A DNA stretch of 64,000 nucleotides, from NCBI GenBank assembly GCA_014896255.1, contig JADBKT010000008.1, forward strand, positions 1 through 64,000. Reading direction: 5' to 3'. Positions 33,089 through 44,021 of the stretch are shown in pieces; the stretch's first letter is position 1, and every line of letters starts with the position of its first letter. The notes under the pieces were generated by a model. The model was not told the DNA's origin. It saw only the letters and a program-made list of their open reading frames with translations, and made no database searches. The translations under genes and the position numbers were made by a program. Source of the stretch: Hydrogenibacillus sp. Lineage in GTDB: Bacteria > Bacillota > Bacilli > Thermicanales > DSM-22653.

Positions 33089-34636
33089 GTGATCGAACTG
33101 TTCCGTCCGGAGCCGTTCACCGATTTTCGTCGCGAGGAGAACGCCAAGGCGTTCCGCGAAGCGCTGGCCAAAGTGGAATCCGAGCTCGGCCGGCGCTACC
33201 CGCTCGTCATCGGCGGAAAAGAGATCTACACCGAAGAAACCATCCCCTCGACCAATCCGGCGGATCATGCCGAGGTGATCGGTTTAAGCGCCAAGGCCAC
33301 GCGTGAACACGCCGAGATGGCGCTTCAGGCGGCGTGGCAAGCGTTCGAGACGTGGTCGCGCATCCCGGGTCCGGAGCGGGCGCGTTATCTGTACAAGGCG
33401 GCGGCCATCCTGCGGCGACGGAAACACGAATTTTCGGCGTGGATGGTCAAGGAAGCGGGGAAAAGTTGGATCGAGGCGGACGCCGATACGGCGGAGGCGA
33501 TCGACTTCCTCGAATATTACGGCCGGGAGATGGAACGCTACAGCCGGCCGCAACCGCTTACGCCGCTCCCCGGCGAGCACAACGTGTTGGAGTACATCCC
33601 CCTCGGCGTAGGCATCATCATTCCGCCGTGGAATTTCCCGGTGGCCATTTTGACCGGCATGACGGCCGGCGCCTTCGTCGCCGGCAATGCGGTCATCTTA
33701 AAACCGGCGTCGAATACGCCGATCGTCGGCTACAAACTGTTCGAAGTGCTGCGCGAGGCCGGCGTGCCGGACGGCGTCGTGAACTTCCTCCCGGGAAGCG
33801 GCGCGGAAATCGGCGACTACCTCGTCGACCATCCGAAGACGCGCTTCGTGTCGTTTACCGGCTCGCTTGAGGTCGGCGTGCGCATCTACGAGCGCGCAGC
33901 CAAAGTGAAGCCGGGTCAAAAATGGTTGAAGCGCGTCGTCGCCGAGATGGGCGGCAAAGACGCGATCATCGTCGACGAGACGGCCGATCTGGACGCGGCG
34001 GCGGCGGGCATCGTCACCTCGGCTTTCGGCTTCCAAGGGCAAAAATGCTCGGCCTGCTCCCGGGCGATCGTCGTCGAGTCCGTCTACGACGAAGTGCTCC
34101 GGCGTGTTGTCGAGAAGGCGAAGGCGCTCACACAGGGGGACCCGAAAGACCCGTCGAACGTTCTGGGGCCGGTCATCGATCGCTCGGCGTATGAGAAAAT
34201 CATGAGCTACATCGAGATCGGGAAACGCGAAGGGCGGCTCGTCTTAGGCGGTGAAGGCGACCCGTCGAAGGGCTGGTTCATCCGACCGACGATTTTCGCC
34301 GATGTCGACCCCAAGGCGCGCATCGCGCAGGAGGAAATTTTCGGGCCGGTGCTCGCGTTCATCAAGGCGAAAGACTTCGACCAAGCCCTCGAGATCGCCA
34401 ACGACACGATCTACGGCCTGACCGGCTCGGTGTACTCGAAAAACCGCGCGCACATCGAACGGGCGCGGCGCGACTTCCACGTCGGGAACTTGTACTTCAA
34501 CCGCAAATGCACCGGGGCCATCGTCGGGGTGCATCCGTTCGGCGGTTTCAACCTGTCGGGGACGAACGCCAAAACCGGCGGTCCGGATTACCTTGGGCTG
34601 TTCATGCAGCTTAAGGCCTCGTCGGAAGTGCTTTGA
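33089..34636 (+). CDS. pruA: L-glutamate gamma-semialdehyde dehydrogenase (1-pyrroline-5-carboxylate dehydrogenase)
   Basis: GTG start after [84 protein letters not shown]. Confidence 0.94.
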   Translation: MIELFRPEPFTDFRREENAKAFREALAKVESELGRRYPLVIGGKEIYTEETIPSTNPADHAEVIGLSAKATREHAEMALQAAWQAFETWSRIPGPERARYLYKAAAILRRRKHEFSAWMVKEAGKSWIEADADTAEAIDFLEYYGREMERYSRPQPLTPLPGEHNVLEYIPLGVGIIIPPWNFPVAILTGMTAGAFVAGNAVILKPASNTPIVGYKLFEVLREAGVPDGVVNFLPGSGAEIGDYLVDHPKTRFVSFTGSLEVGVRIYERAAKVKPGQKWLKRVVAEMGGKDAIIVDETADLDAAAAGIVTSAFGFQGQKCSACSRAIVVESVYDEVLRRVVEKAKALTQGDPKDPSNVLGPVIDRSAYEKIMSYIEIGKREGRLVLGGEGDPSKGWFIRPTIFADVDPKARIAQEEIFGPVLAFIKAKDFDQALEIANDTIYGLTGSVYSKNRAHIERARRDFHVGNLYFNRKCTGAIVGVHPFGGFNLSGTNAKTGGPDYLGLFMQLKASSEVL

Positions 34637-34639
34637 TCG

Positions 34640-34850
34640 CCGGCAAAATACGGCGGCCAGCATGGTCATGATCACGGTCGCCGAGGTCGCGTTTTGGACG
34701 ATGAGCACTTTGGCCGGCAGGCCGCCGAAGCCGGAGCACAAAATGAATCGCCGCTGTTCGGAAAGAGCGTGGTCATGAGCGCCGGGCGCGTATAGGCCGG
34801 ACGGCGGAACAGGCGAAAGAGCACGCGAAAATGACGGTGTTGCCCTGAGG
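34640..34850 (-). pseudogene. Possible remnant of a multi-TM transporter, frame-disrupted
   Basis: Membrane-protein-like fragments in two reverse frames: ...YTRPALMTTLFPNSGD and FGGLPAKVLIVQNATSATVIMTMLAAVFCRR*; loosely resembles auxin efflux carriers. Confidence 0.3.
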
Positions 34851-36044
34851 CTAGGCGTTGCTCCCGGTCGTCGACCGCCGCCTGTGGCCGGCCCTTGCGT
34901 CGACCACAGGGGCGGTGCGCGCGGTCGTCGAGGCAAAAAGCGTTCGCACGATCTCCCGGGCGGCGTCCGGCTTTCCGAGCGCGCGGGCGCGCGCGCTTAA
35001 AGCGTTGCGTTCGGCCGGGTCGCAAAGGAGAGTTCTAAGCTTTGCGGCGGCCTCGTCGATGTCGGGAGCGAGCAGCGCGGCGCCGTGCTTCATGATGAAG
35101 CGGACGTTGCGCGTTTCTTGTCCCGGGATCGGTTGGAAGAGCACCGCCGGTTTGCCGAGCGCCAGCACCTCGGAGAGGGTCAGCCCGCCGGGCTTGGTGA
35201 AGATGATGTCGGCGGCGGCGAGCCAAACGGGGGCGTCGGTGACATAGCCGCGGACGATCAGCCGGTGGCGGAGACGACGTTCGTCGTTCAACCGCTCCAG
35301 CGCCGCGCGGAGCGCTGCGTTACGGCCGGTGACGGCGGTAAGGACAAACGGATTCGGGAGGGCATCGAGCGCTTGGATCAAGGCCGCCATGTCGAGCAAT
35401 CCTTCGCCGCCGCCCATGAGGACGATGAGCGGTTCGTCCGCCGGGATCTGAAGGGCGCGGCGGAGTCCCTTGGCCTTCATCTCCAGGGCGGGGTCGGCAA
35501 AGAGCGGATCGATCGGGATGCCGCTTGGAACAAAGCGCGTCAAAGGAAGGCGGTAACGCCGGCTGATGCGCGCGGCGACTTCCGCGTGCGCGACGAAGTA
35601 GCGGTCGACGCGCCGCCGATTGATCCAAAATCCGTTGGCATCGAAGTCGGTCACGGCGACGGCCAGAAAGAACGGATATTGCCGTTTGAGGCGGGCGAAG
35701 GCGGGGACGCTCAAGGCGTGGGTGGTGATGACGATGTCCGGGTTCAGATGCTCGACGATCGACCGCGCTCTGGAAAGCGCGCGCATCCCGAAGGCATGTT
35801 TGAAAAGCGTGCTTGTCACGCGCTCGCTGGCATACGCCGCCCCCCATACATAAGGCATGTGGGAGAGCGCCTGGCCGTAGAGATGGTTGAACAAGGCCTC
35901 CGCCTGCGGTACGAGCGCCGTCGTCAATGCGACTTCACTGTCCGGCGCTTCGCGCTCTATCGCGATCTTAAGCGCCTCGGCGGCGCGTTTATGTCCCATC
36001 CCAAGCGTCGCTTCTGTCGCGATCAAAATGCGCTTCGCCGACAA
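34851..36044 (-). CDS. MGDG synthase family / UgtP-like diacylglycerol glycosyltransferase
   Basis: RILIATEATLGMGHKRAAEALKIAIER; PDIVITTHALSVPAFARLK; VPSGIPIDPLF; IIFTKPGGLTLSEVLALGKPAVLFQPIPGQETRNVRFIMKHGAALL. Confidence 0.85.
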   Translation of the reverse strand: MSAKRILIATEATLGMGHKRAAEALKIAIEREAPDSEVALTTALVPQAEALFNHLYGQALSHMPYVWGAAYASERVTSTLFKHAFGMRALSRARSIVEHLNPDIVITTHALSVPAFARLKRQYPFFLAVAVTDFDANGFWINRRRVDRYFVAHAEVAARISRRYRLPLTRFVPSGIPIDPLFADPALEMKAKGLRRALQIPADEPLIVLMGGGEGLLDMAALIQALDALPNPFVLTAVTGRNAALRAALERLNDERRLRHRLIVRGYVTDAPVWLAAADIIFTKPGGLTLSEVLALGKPAVLFQPIPGQETRNVRFIMKHGAALLAPDIDEAAAKLRTLLCDPAERNALSARARALGKPDAAREIVRTLFASTTARTAPVVDARAGHRRRSTTGSNA

Positions 36045-36275
36045 TGCTCGGACCTCCTTCGGGCATGGCGACGGATCGTTTGTCGCATCTCTTTGACCTC
36101 ATGATACCTTTGACTTCATTATACCATATCGGGATACAACATATTTCCATGGACCGCGTGGACCGCGGGGCTTACGCCGAAGTTCCAAACGTTGTGCCGT
36201 CGTTCGGCGGCCGGGTCTTTTGCAGAGACATCCCTTTTTTGGTATGATTGCTCATGTTGATGAGGAGGGACGAGC

Positions 36276-36569
36276 ATGATCGCGGTGACGGAAGATATGG
36301 TGCGGGAGATCGCTCAAGCGGCGGCGATTACCCTCACGCCCGAAGAAACGGCGCACATGCTGCGGGATATGCAGGAGATCGTACAGTTCGTCGAGCGGCT
36401 TAAAGCCGTTGATACGGAAGGCGTTCAGCCGACGATTCACCCCGTGGCGCTCGTGCTCGCCATGCGGGACGATGTGCCGGCCCAGGGTCATCCGCGGGAA
36501 GCATTGCTCGCCCTGGCACCGGATGCGGAAGGCGGGTACTTCCGCGTGCCGAGCGTGCTCGGCGAGTGA
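36276..36569 (+). CDS. gatC: Asp-tRNA(Asn)/Glu-tRNA(Gln) amidotransferase subunit C
   Basis: ITLTPEETAHMLRDMQEIVQFVERLKAVDTEGVQPTIHP...MRDDVP; followed by gatA and gatB. Confidence 0.93.
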   Translation: MIAVTEDMVREIAQAAAITLTPEETAHMLRDMQEIVQFVERLKAVDTEGVQPTIHPVALVLAMRDDVPAQGHPREALLALAPDAEGGYFRVPSVLGE

Positions 36570-36668
36570 GGCGAACATTCGCATGGCGGCGCCTCGAGCA
36601 GATCGGCGCTCGGCCTTCGCGCGTAGAAGGATGCTCAATCGGGCTCGAAATGGATGGGAGTGAACGGG

Positions 36669-38123
36669 ATGACGCTGTTCGATGAACGGATCCCCGAGCT
36701 CGTGCGGCGGATGAAAGACGGGGAGCTTTCGCCGGTCGAGCTCGCCGAAGAGGCCATCCGACGCATCGAAGACGTGGATACGCGCGTCGGAAGCTTTCTC
36801 GAACGGAACGACGCGCTTCTTCAGTCTGCTGAGCAGCTGTTGGACAAGCGCAACCGGGGCGAGGCGCTGGGTGCCTTGTACGGTTTGCCGGCCGGGATCA
36901 AAGACAACATCGCCGTCAAAGGCATGAAACTCACCTGCGCGAGTCGCATGCTCGCCGATTATCGTCCGCTCGATGATGCCGTCGTCATCGAAAGGCTGCG
37001 CGCCGAAGACGCTTTGTTCGTCGGAAAACTCAACCTCGACGAATTTGCCATGGGCTCATCGACGGAGACGTCCGCCTTTCAGAAGACGCGCAATCCTTGG
37101 AATCCGGAAACCGTTCCCGGCGGCTCCAGCGGCGGTTCTGCGGCGGCCGTCGCGGCGCGGGAAGTGGTTTTTGCGCTCGGCACGGATTCCGGCGGATCGG
37201 TCCGCCAACCGGCGTCGTTTACCGGCATCGTCGGGTTTAAGCCGACCTACGGGCGCATTCCGCGCACCGGCGTGGTCGCCTTCGCCTCGTCGTTCGACAC
37301 CGTCGGCGTGCTCGCCAAGACCGTCGACGACGCGGCGTACGTCTACGATCAACTGCACGGATACGATGAACGCGATACGACGTCGTTGCCGCGGGACGCC
37401 GAGGCGACGTTCGCGACGCTCGGCCAAGACGTCCGGGGTCTTCGGGCGGCCGTTCCGGAAGAATGGTTGGAGAACATCGATCCGGAAGTGAAAGCGCGGA
37501 TCGAAGAGGCGCTCGGCGTAATGGAGGGGCTCGGCATCGGCGTCGACGTCGTCCGCTTGCCGCACCTATCATACGCCGAAGCGGCGTATACCATCCTCGC
37601 CTCGGCGGAAGCGGCCTCCAATCTGGCCCGCTTTGACGGCGTGCGTTACGGTTTTCGCCCGGAGGGCATCGCCGACATCGATGAACTCTATACCCGTGCC
37701 CGAAGCGCCGGGTTCGGTTGGGAAGTCAAGCGTCGCCTGATGCTCGGCACATTCGCCTTGAGCGCCGGGCGGTACGAGGACTTCTACCTCAAAGCGCAAA
37801 AAGTGCGGACGCGCATTCGCGAAGACTTGGCCCGCGTCTTTGCCGATTACGACCTCATCGTCGGGCCGACGGCGCCGACGCCGGCTTTTCATTTCAAGGA
37901 GCGCCTCGACGACCCGCTCAAAATGTATCAAAACGATCGCTTCACCGTGCCGGCCAATCTCGCCGGGCTTCCGGCGATCAGCGTTCCGGCGGGGTTTTCC
38001 GGCTCGGGTCTGCCGATCGGGCTGCAGATCATGGGCGATGCGACCGACGACGCTCGGGTGCTTCAGGTGGCCTACGCGTTCCAAGAGGCGACGCTACATC
38101 ATGTTCGGCGTCCCGCGTTGTAA
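36669..38123 (+). CDS. gatA: Asp-tRNA(Asn)/Glu-tRNA(Gln) amidotransferase subunit A
   Basis: GLPAGIKDNIAVKGMKLTCASRML; PGGSSGGSAAAVAAREVVFALGTDSGGSVRQPASFTGIVGFKPTYGRI. Confidence 0.95.
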   Translation: MTLFDERIPELVRRMKDGELSPVELAEEAIRRIEDVDTRVGSFLERNDALLQSAEQLLDKRNRGEALGALYGLPAGIKDNIAVKGMKLTCASRMLADYRPLDDAVVIERLRAEDALFVGKLNLDEFAMGSSTETSAFQKTRNPWNPETVPGGSSGGSAAAVAAREVVFALGTDSGGSVRQPASFTGIVGFKPTYGRIPRTGVVAFASSFDTVGVLAKTVDDAAYVYDQLHGYDERDTTSLPRDAEATFATLGQDVRGLRAAVPEEWLENIDPEVKARIEEALGVMEGLGIGVDVVRLPHLSYAEAAYTILASAEAASNLARFDGVRYGFRPEGIADIDELYTRARSAGFGWEVKRRLMLGTFALSAGRYEDFYLKAQKVRTRIREDLARVFADYDLIVGPTAPTPAFHFKERLDDPLKMYQNDRFTVPANLAGLPAISVPAGFSGSGLPIGLQIMGDATDDARVLQVAYAFQEATLHHVRRPAL

Positions 38124-38135
38124 GGAGGAAAGACG

Positions 38136-39584
38136 ATGACGTACGAGACGGTCGTCGGGTTGGAAGTCCACGTCGAGCTGGCGACAAAGACCAAGCTGTT
38201 CTGTGAATGCCGGACCGATTTCGGCGCGGAACCGAACGCGAACACCTGTCCCATCTGCCTCGCGCACCCGGGGACGTTGCCGCGCTTAAACGAGGAGGCC
38301 GTCGCACTGGCGATCAAGGCGGCGCTTTCGCTCGGCTGCGAAATCACGCGGGAGACGAAGTTCGACCGCAAGCATTACTTCTATCCCGATCTGCCGAAAG
38401 CCTACCAAATGAGCCAATTCGACCGGCCGATCGGCCAAAACGGCTTCGTCGAGATCGAGGTCGACGGGGAGAAAAAACGCATCCGCATCGAACGTTTGCA
38501 TCTCGAAGAAGACGCCGGCAAACTCGTCCATACGCCCGCCGGCACTCTTGTCGACTTCAACCGCGGCGGCGTCCCGCTGATCGAGATCGTCTCCGCGCCG
38601 GATCTCCGCTCCGGCAAAGAAGCCCGCGCCTATCTCGAAAAGCTGCGCGCCATCCTGGCCTACGCCGGCGTGTCCGATGTGCGTATGGAAGAGGGATCGC
38701 TGCGCTGCGACGCCAACGTCTCCGTCCGTCCGCTCGGCGAGACGCGCTTCGGCACGAAGACGGAGATCAAGAACATGAACTCTTTGAGCAGCGTGGAAAA
38801 GGCGATCGAATATGAAGCGGCGCGGCAGGTCGAGGTGCTCGCCCAAGGGGGGACGATCCGCCAGGAAACGCGGCGTTTTGATGAAGCGCGGCGGGTGACG
38901 GTGGCCATGCGGGCCAAGGAGACGGCGGCGGATTACCGGTATTTTCCGGACCCGGACATGGTGCCGTTCACCATCCCGGAAGCGTGGATCGACGAAATCC
39001 GCGCCTCGATTCCCGAGCTGCCGGACGAGCGGCGCGGGCGTTACATCGAACAATGGGGCCTTTCGCCGTACGACGCCGGCGTGCTCACCCTGGAAAAAGA
39101 CGTCAGCGACTTTTTCGAGGCGACGGTCGCCGCCGGCGGCGATGTGAAGACGATCGCCAACTGGATGATGGTCGAAGTGCTCGGGTACTTGAACAAGCAC
39201 CAAAAGACGATCCGCGACGTGCCGATGACTCCGGCGCATCTTGCCCAGCTCGTCCGGCTCATCGAAGACGGGACCATCAGCGGTCGCATCGCCAAGACCG
39301 TCTTTCAAGAGATGATCGAAAGCGGCGCCGATCCGAAGTCCATCGTCGAGGCCAAAGGGTTGTTGCAAATTCAAGACGTTTCCCTCCTTGAAGAGGTCGT
39401 CTCGCGCGTGGTCGAAGCGCACCCGCAGTCGGTCGCCGACTACCTGGCGGGCAAGGAGCGGGCCCTCGGGCACCTCGTCGGACAGGTGATGAAAGAGACG
39501 AAAGGAAAAGCCAATCCGAAGCTGGTCAACGATCTCTTGCAAAAGGCGTTGGAGGCCAAGCGGGCCGATCATGCGGGCCCATGA
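38136..39584 (+). CDS. gatB: Asp-tRNA(Asn)/Glu-tRNA(Gln) amidotransferase subunit B
   Basis: [54 protein letters not shown]-terminal YqeY-like domain. Confidence 0.95.
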   Translation: MTYETVVGLEVHVELATKTKLFCECRTDFGAEPNANTCPICLAHPGTLPRLNEEAVALAIKAALSLGCEITRETKFDRKHYFYPDLPKAYQMSQFDRPIGQNGFVEIEVDGEKKRIRIERLHLEEDAGKLVHTPAGTLVDFNRGGVPLIEIVSAPDLRSGKEARAYLEKLRAILAYAGVSDVRMEEGSLRCDANVSVRPLGETRFGTKTEIKNMNSLSSVEKAIEYEAARQVEVLAQGGTIRQETRRFDEARRVTVAMRAKETAADYRYFPDPDMVPFTIPEAWIDEIRASIPELPDERRGRYIEQWGLSPYDAGVLTLEKDVSDFFEATVAAGGDVKTIANWMMVEVLGYLNKHQKTIRDVPMTPAHLAQLVRLIEDGTISGRIAKTVFQEMIESGADPKSIVEAKGLLQIQDVSLLEEVVSRVVEAHPQSVADYLAGKERALGHLVGQVMKETKGKANPKLVNDLLQKALEAKRADHAGP

Positions 39585-40986
39585 TCGTCCGCCGGTCCGC
39601 GTCGGCGAACGGATGAAGCTGGTGATCGAAGGGTTGACCCACGACGCGCAGGGCATCGCCCGAGTCGACGGATATGCCCTGTTCGTCGCCGGGGCGCTCC
39701 CCGGAGAGGTGATCGAAGCGACGATCACCAAAACGAATCCGACGTACGGCTTTGCCCGTGTGGAAACGATCCTCGAGACGGCGCCGACGCGGGTGGAGCC
39801 GCCGTGTCCGGTCTTCGGCCGCTGCGGCGGTTGCCAGATTCAGCACATGACGGCCGCGGCGCAGCTCGCGTTCAAAGAAGGCGTCGTGCGGGAGGCGTTC
39901 ACCCGCCTGGGCGGTTTTGCCGACGTTCCCCTCCGGCCGATCATCGGCATGGGCCGCCCGTGGCGTTATCGGAACAAAGCGCAGGTTCCGGTGCGTCGCG
40001 TCGGCGGGCGGCTGGAGGTGGGTTTTTACGCCCTCGGCAGTCACGACGTCGTGCCCATCGACGATTGTCCGCTGGAGATGACGGCAAACGCCCGAGCGAT
40101 GCGCGCCGTGCGCGATGTCCTACGCGCGGAAGGTTTGAAGCCGTATGATGAACGGACCCGCGCCGGGCTCATCCGCCATATCGTCGTCCGGACCTCTCGG
40201 GCCACAGGGGAGACGATGGTGGTCCTCGTCACGAACGACCGGGAACTTCCCCGCCGGACGGCGGTCGTCGAAGGCATCCGCCGGGCGCTCCCCGACGTCG
40301 TGAGCGTCGTACAGAACGTCAACCCTCGCCGGACGAACGTCATCTTCGGCGACGAGACGCGGGTGCTCTACGGCAAACCGGCGATCGAAGACCGTATCGG
40401 CGCGTTCCGCTTCCGTATTTCGCCGCGTTCCTTTTTTCAGGTCAATCCGGAGCAGACGGAACGGCTTTATGAGACGGCGCGGGATTTTGCCGCGCTCACC
40501 GGTCGGGAGACGGTGATCGACGCCTATGCCGGCGTGGGGACGATCGCTTTGTATTTGGCGCCGCAGGCGGCGCGGGTGATCGCCGTCGAGTCGGTGCCGG
40601 ACGCGGTTCGGGATGCCCGGCAAAACGCCTCCACGAACCGTATCTCCAATGCCGAATTCATCGTCGGCGCGGCGGAGGAGGTGCTCAAGCGTTGGGCCGA
40701 AGCAGGACGGTCAGCGGACGTCGTCGTCGTCGATCCGCCGCGCAAGGGACTGGCGCCGGAAGTGATCGAGGCCATCCTCACCGTTTCCCCGAGGCGCCTC
40801 GTATACGTCTCCTGCAACCCGAGCACCCTGGCCCGCGATGCCCGTCGTCTCGTCGACGGGGGATACCGTCTTTCCGCCGTGCAGCCGGTGGATATGTTTC
40901 CGCAGACGGTGCATGTCGAAGCCGTGGCCTTGCTGGAACGAAAGGCATTCGAACAACGGTCGGAACGATCTGTGAAAAAAATGTGA
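39571..40986 (+). CDS. rlmD: 23S rRNA (uracil(1939)-C5)-methyltransferase RlmD/RumA family, TRAM + SAM domains
   Basis: TRAM domain; [15 protein letters not shown] Fe-S motif; [49 protein letters not shown]. Confidence 0.9.
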   Translation: MRAHDRPPVRVGERMKLVIEGLTHDAQGIARVDGYALFVAGALPGEVIEATITKTNPTYGFARVETILETAPTRVEPPCPVFGRCGGCQIQHMTAAAQLAFKEGVVREAFTRLGGFADVPLRPIIGMGRPWRYRNKAQVPVRRVGGRLEVGFYALGSHDVVPIDDCPLEMTANARAMRAVRDVLRAEGLKPYDERTRAGLIRHIVVRTSRATGETMVVLVTNDRELPRRTAVVEGIRRALPDVVSVVQNVNPRRTNVIFGDETRVLYGKPAIEDRIGAFRFRISPRSFFQVNPEQTERLYETARDFAALTGRETVIDAYAGVGTIALYLAPQAARVIAVESVPDAVRDARQNASTNRISNAEFIVGAAEEVLKRWAEAGRSADVVVVDPPRKGLAPEVIEAILTVSPRRLVYVSCNPSTLARDARRLVDGGYRLSAVQPVDMFPQTVHVEAVALLERKAFEQRSERSVKKM

Positions 40987-41018
40987 AAAACGGCGCGTCG
41001 CCAAAACGCGTCGTTTTT
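40986..41018 (+). terminator. Rho-independent terminator after rlmD
   Basis: AAAAACGGCGCGT / ACGCGTCGTTTTT inverted repeat with one mismatch and terminal T-run. Confidence 0.65.
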
Positions 41019-41106
41019 CATGTGCTACAATGATCAATACCAGGTCGGGTACGGGTGTTCGATCGTTGGCGCGACAGACCGGATCGTCCGGAAAGGATGT
41101 GGACAC

Positions 41107-41739
41107 ATGGCGGAAGACGACCTCCGGGCAGAACGGAAAGCGGCAGAGTCGCGTCTTCGGCATATCGGGCGCCGGCGAACGGCGCTCGCCTTATTTTGGA
41201 CCTTTTTCAAGCTCAGCCCGGTCACTTTCGGCGGCGGTTTCGCGGTCGTCCCGATGCTGGAGCGGGAGCTCGTCGAGCGCGGGCGATTGATACGCCGGGA
41301 GGAGATCGTCGACTTGTTTACCGTGGCTCAGACGGTGCCAGGGTCTATTTACGTGAACGCCGGGACGTTCATCGGCTATCGCCTGGCGGGCGTTTTGGGC
41401 GCGGTGATGGCCACCGCCGGGGCGCTATTGCCGACGTTTTTGATCATGGTCGTGCTGGCCGTCTTGTATGACGGATTGAACATGAATCCATACGTCGAAG
41501 CGGCGATGAGCGGCCTTCGCCCGGCGATCGTCGCGCTCATCGCTTATGCCGGGGTGCGGGTGGCGAAGACGGCCATCGTCGGGCCGCTGACCGCCGTCGT
41601 GGTTGTCGTCGCCTTCGGGATGCTTTATTTCCTGCATATTCATCCGGTGATCCTCATCCTGGCCGGAGGCGCGATCGGTGTTTTGCTCGGCTTTGCTCAT
41701 CGCGGCGGAAGGCTTGAGCGAGATCATCATCGGCGGTAA
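41107..41739 (+). CDS. Chromate transporter family protein (short chain, first half)
   Basis: LFWTFFKLSPVTFGGGFAVVPMLERELVERGRLIRREEIVDLFTVAQTVPGSIYVNAGTFIGYRLAG. Confidence 0.9.
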   Translation: MAEDDLRAERKAAESRLRHIGRRRTALALFWTFFKLSPVTFGGGFAVVPMLERELVERGRLIRREEIVDLFTVAQTVPGSIYVNAGTFIGYRLAGVLGAVMATAGALLPTFLIMVVLAVLYDGLNMNPYVEAAMSGLRPAIVALIAYAGVRVAKTAIVGPLTAVVVVVAFGMLYFLHIHPVILILAGGAIGVLLGFAHRGGRLERDHHRR

Positions 41740-41773
41740 GACGCGCCTTCGGCGGCGGAAGGAGAGATGAACC

Positions 41774-42319
41774 GTGCCGCTCATCGCTTTGCTCATCATG
41801 ACGTTTCTCTTGGTCGGAATCGTGAGCTTCGGCGGCGGTTACGCCATGCTTCCGGTCATCGACCGCATGGTCGTGTCACAAGTACACTGGTTTCGCGAGA
41901 CGGAATTCATCGACATGATCGCCGTCGCCAGCATGGCGCCCGGGCCGATCGCCACGAACGCCGCGGTGATGGTCGGCTATCGCCTGCTCGGGTTTCCCGG
42001 AGCGCTGGTCGCGGCGGTGAGCGTGGCCATGCCGTCGCTCGTGCTCATCCTGCTGTTCGCCCGGGCGTTTTTCAAATACCGTCGACACCGGTTGGTGGCA
42101 AGCGCTTTCGATGTGCTTCGGCCGGTCATCGCCGGCATGATCTTTTACGCCGCGGCGTCGTTCGCTCAGCGGAACGGACTTCTGAGTTTGCACGTGTCGT
42201 GGTCGACGCTTCTTTTGTTTTTGATCGCTTTTGTCTTGTTCGCGCGGACGAAGGTCCACCCCGCGCTCATCCTTCTGGCTTCGGGCCTGGCGGGCCTGGT
42301 CATCCATTTTCCGCGTTGA
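41774..42319 (+). CDS. Chromate transporter family protein (short chain, second half)
   Basis: FLLVGIVSFGGGYAMLPVIDRMVVSQVHWFRETEFIDMIAVASMAPGPIATNAAVMVGYRLLG. Confidence 0.9.
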   Translation: MPLIALLIMTFLLVGIVSFGGGYAMLPVIDRMVVSQVHWFRETEFIDMIAVASMAPGPIATNAAVMVGYRLLGFPGALVAAVSVAMPSLVLILLFARAFFKYRRHRLVASAFDVLRPVIAGMIFYAAASFAQRNGLLSLHVSWSTLLLFLIAFVLFARTKVHPALILLASGLAGLVIHFPR

Positions 42320-42348
42320 CCAAACCTTGGGGAGGCATTGGGCATCGG

Positions 42349-42970
42349 ATGTTTGCGGGAATGGGAAAACATCGCTCAGACGAGACAACCGGTTGCCACC
42401 TTACGCCGCCGAATGAGACGATCCGCCTGCTCCTCGCCCATCGTTCGATCCGACGCTACACGTCGGAACCGAGATGCGGCAAAAATCCACGGGGTCGAGG
42501 CGCGCGTGGAGACGACGGAGGCGTTTATCGTGGCCACCGTCGATGCGGCCCTCGCGGCGCAAAACGCCGCCGTCGCCGCCGAATCGATGGGGCTCGGCAT
42601 CTGTTATCTCGGCGGGCTGCGGAACCACATCGAGGCGGTCTCCGAGCTGCTCGGGCTGCCTTCGCTCGTCTATCCGGTGTTCGGCATGACGATCGGCCGC
42701 CCGGCGGAAGCGCCGGCGCCAAAGCCGCGCCTGCCGCGCCCGGTCGTCTACCACGAGGAACGCTACGACGTCTCGCGCGATGCAGGACTTCGCGCTTACG
42801 ACGAGACGGTGCGCGCCTATTACCGCGAGCGCACCGGCGGCAGGCGTGAACACGGCTACCGCGAGCTTGTCGCCCGCACGCTTGCCGAACCGCGCCGTGC
42901 GCATATGGCGTCGTACCTTAAGGCGCGCGGGTTTATGCACGATCGCGGTGATGGATGCGGAAACGGTTGA
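42349..42970 (+). pseudogene. Oxygen-insensitive NADPH nitroreductase (NfsA/NfrA-like), out-of-frame internal deletion
   Basis: NETIRLLLAHRSIRRYTSEP in frame 1, then frame 2 RDAAKIHGVEARVETTEAFIVATVDAALAAQNAAVAAESMGLGICYLGGLRNHIEAVSELL; junction at about 42468-42476; the FMN-binding middle segment is missing. Confidence 0.75.
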
Positions 42971-42980
42971 AAGGAGAGAA

Positions 42981-43787
42981 ATGATGGTTCCGTTCGCTTC
43001 GCTGGTCGGGATGGGTTTTCAGTTTGTGTCGGTCTTGCTTCTCGTGATCGGATCGGCGGTATATCTTCATCGCCGGCGCTGGCTTTCTTGGGCGGCGGCA
43101 GGGTTCGGCGCGTTGACGTTTTTTGTTTTCGCGCTGATCCTCGAACGGGCGCTTCACTTCATTGTGCTCGGCTCGGCAGGGCCGACTCGGGCCTACCTCC
43201 TCGCGCATCCGATCGCTTATGCGCTTTATGGGGCGCTTGCCGCGGGGCTGTTCGAAGAAGGCGGGCGCTACCTCGTCATGCGCCGGTTTATGACGTCGCG
43301 TCGCTCGTTCGGCGACGGCCTATCGTTTGGGCTCGGCCACGGCGGCTTGGAAGCGGTGGTCGTCTTGGGGATGACGAGCCTGTCCAACCTGGCGCTTTCG
43401 CTACAGATCAACAGCGGTGCATTTGATTCGACGCTCAGTGCGCCGGGGATCAACGAGCATGCGCGGGAAGCGCTCCTGGCGCTGAAAACGACGCTCATCC
43501 AAGCCTCCCCGATCGACTTCTATCTCGGCGGGGTGGAACGCCTGTTCGCCTTCGTTTTGCAGCTTTTTTTCTCTCTGCTCGTCCTCTATGCGCTTAAGGC
43601 GCGACGCCCCCGCTATGTTCTTTATGCCGTTTTGGCGCATGCGGTCGTCGATCTCGTCCCGGGATATTTTCAGGCGACCGGTCGCGTCAATGTGTACGGA
43701 ATCGAGGGGTTGCTGCTCGTCTACGCGCTCGCGGCCGCGTGGGGGATCCTGCGGATCAAACGTTGTTTTGAACAGCCGGACGCTTAA
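42981..43787 (+). CDS. YhfC family intramembrane metalloprotease-like protein
   Basis: YALYGALAAGLFEEGGRYLVMRRFM...FGDGLSFGLGHGGLEAVVVLG; AHAVVDLVPGYFQ; multi-TM. Confidence 0.75.
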   Translation: MMVPFASLVGMGFQFVSVLLLVIGSAVYLHRRRWLSWAAAGFGALTFFVFALILERALHFIVLGSAGPTRAYLLAHPIAYALYGALAAGLFEEGGRYLVMRRFMTSRRSFGDGLSFGLGHGGLEAVVVLGMTSLSNLALSLQINSGAFDSTLSAPGINEHAREALLALKTTLIQASPIDFYLGGVERLFAFVLQLFFSLLVLYALKARRPRYVLYAVLAHAVVDLVPGYFQATGRVNVYGIEGLLLVYALAAAWGILRIKRCFEQPDA

Positions 43788-44021
43788 ATGGTGATCACAT
43801 AGTCCGGCGCGTTGCCGGCGAGAGCGGCGTACAGATCGGGGAAGCAGCCGATGCGCACGCCGCGGACGGTGTCTTTGGGTTCGATGTGTCCGGGTTCGGT
43901 CCTCCCGCGGCCGCCCGGGTCGCACCAGCGCAGTTCGCCTTCATTATGATTTGTGTCAAGGCAATGCGCGGATAGACCCTCCGGTGTCGTTTGTGATAGA
44001 ATCCCCCATGGGGGGATCGGA

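Noticed and set aside
41107-42319. Split chromate transporter as a frameshifted single gene
   Set aside because: Two-gene short-chain ChrA pairs are an established arrangement; each half has its own start and SD region.
43784-43960. Reverse ORF ending ...NEGELRWCDPGGRGRTEPGHIEPKDTVRGVRIGCFPDLYAALAGNAPDYVITI as a gene
   Set aside because: No confident start or SD, no recognized family; upstream part overlaps the nfo start. Could be a remnant but unsupported.
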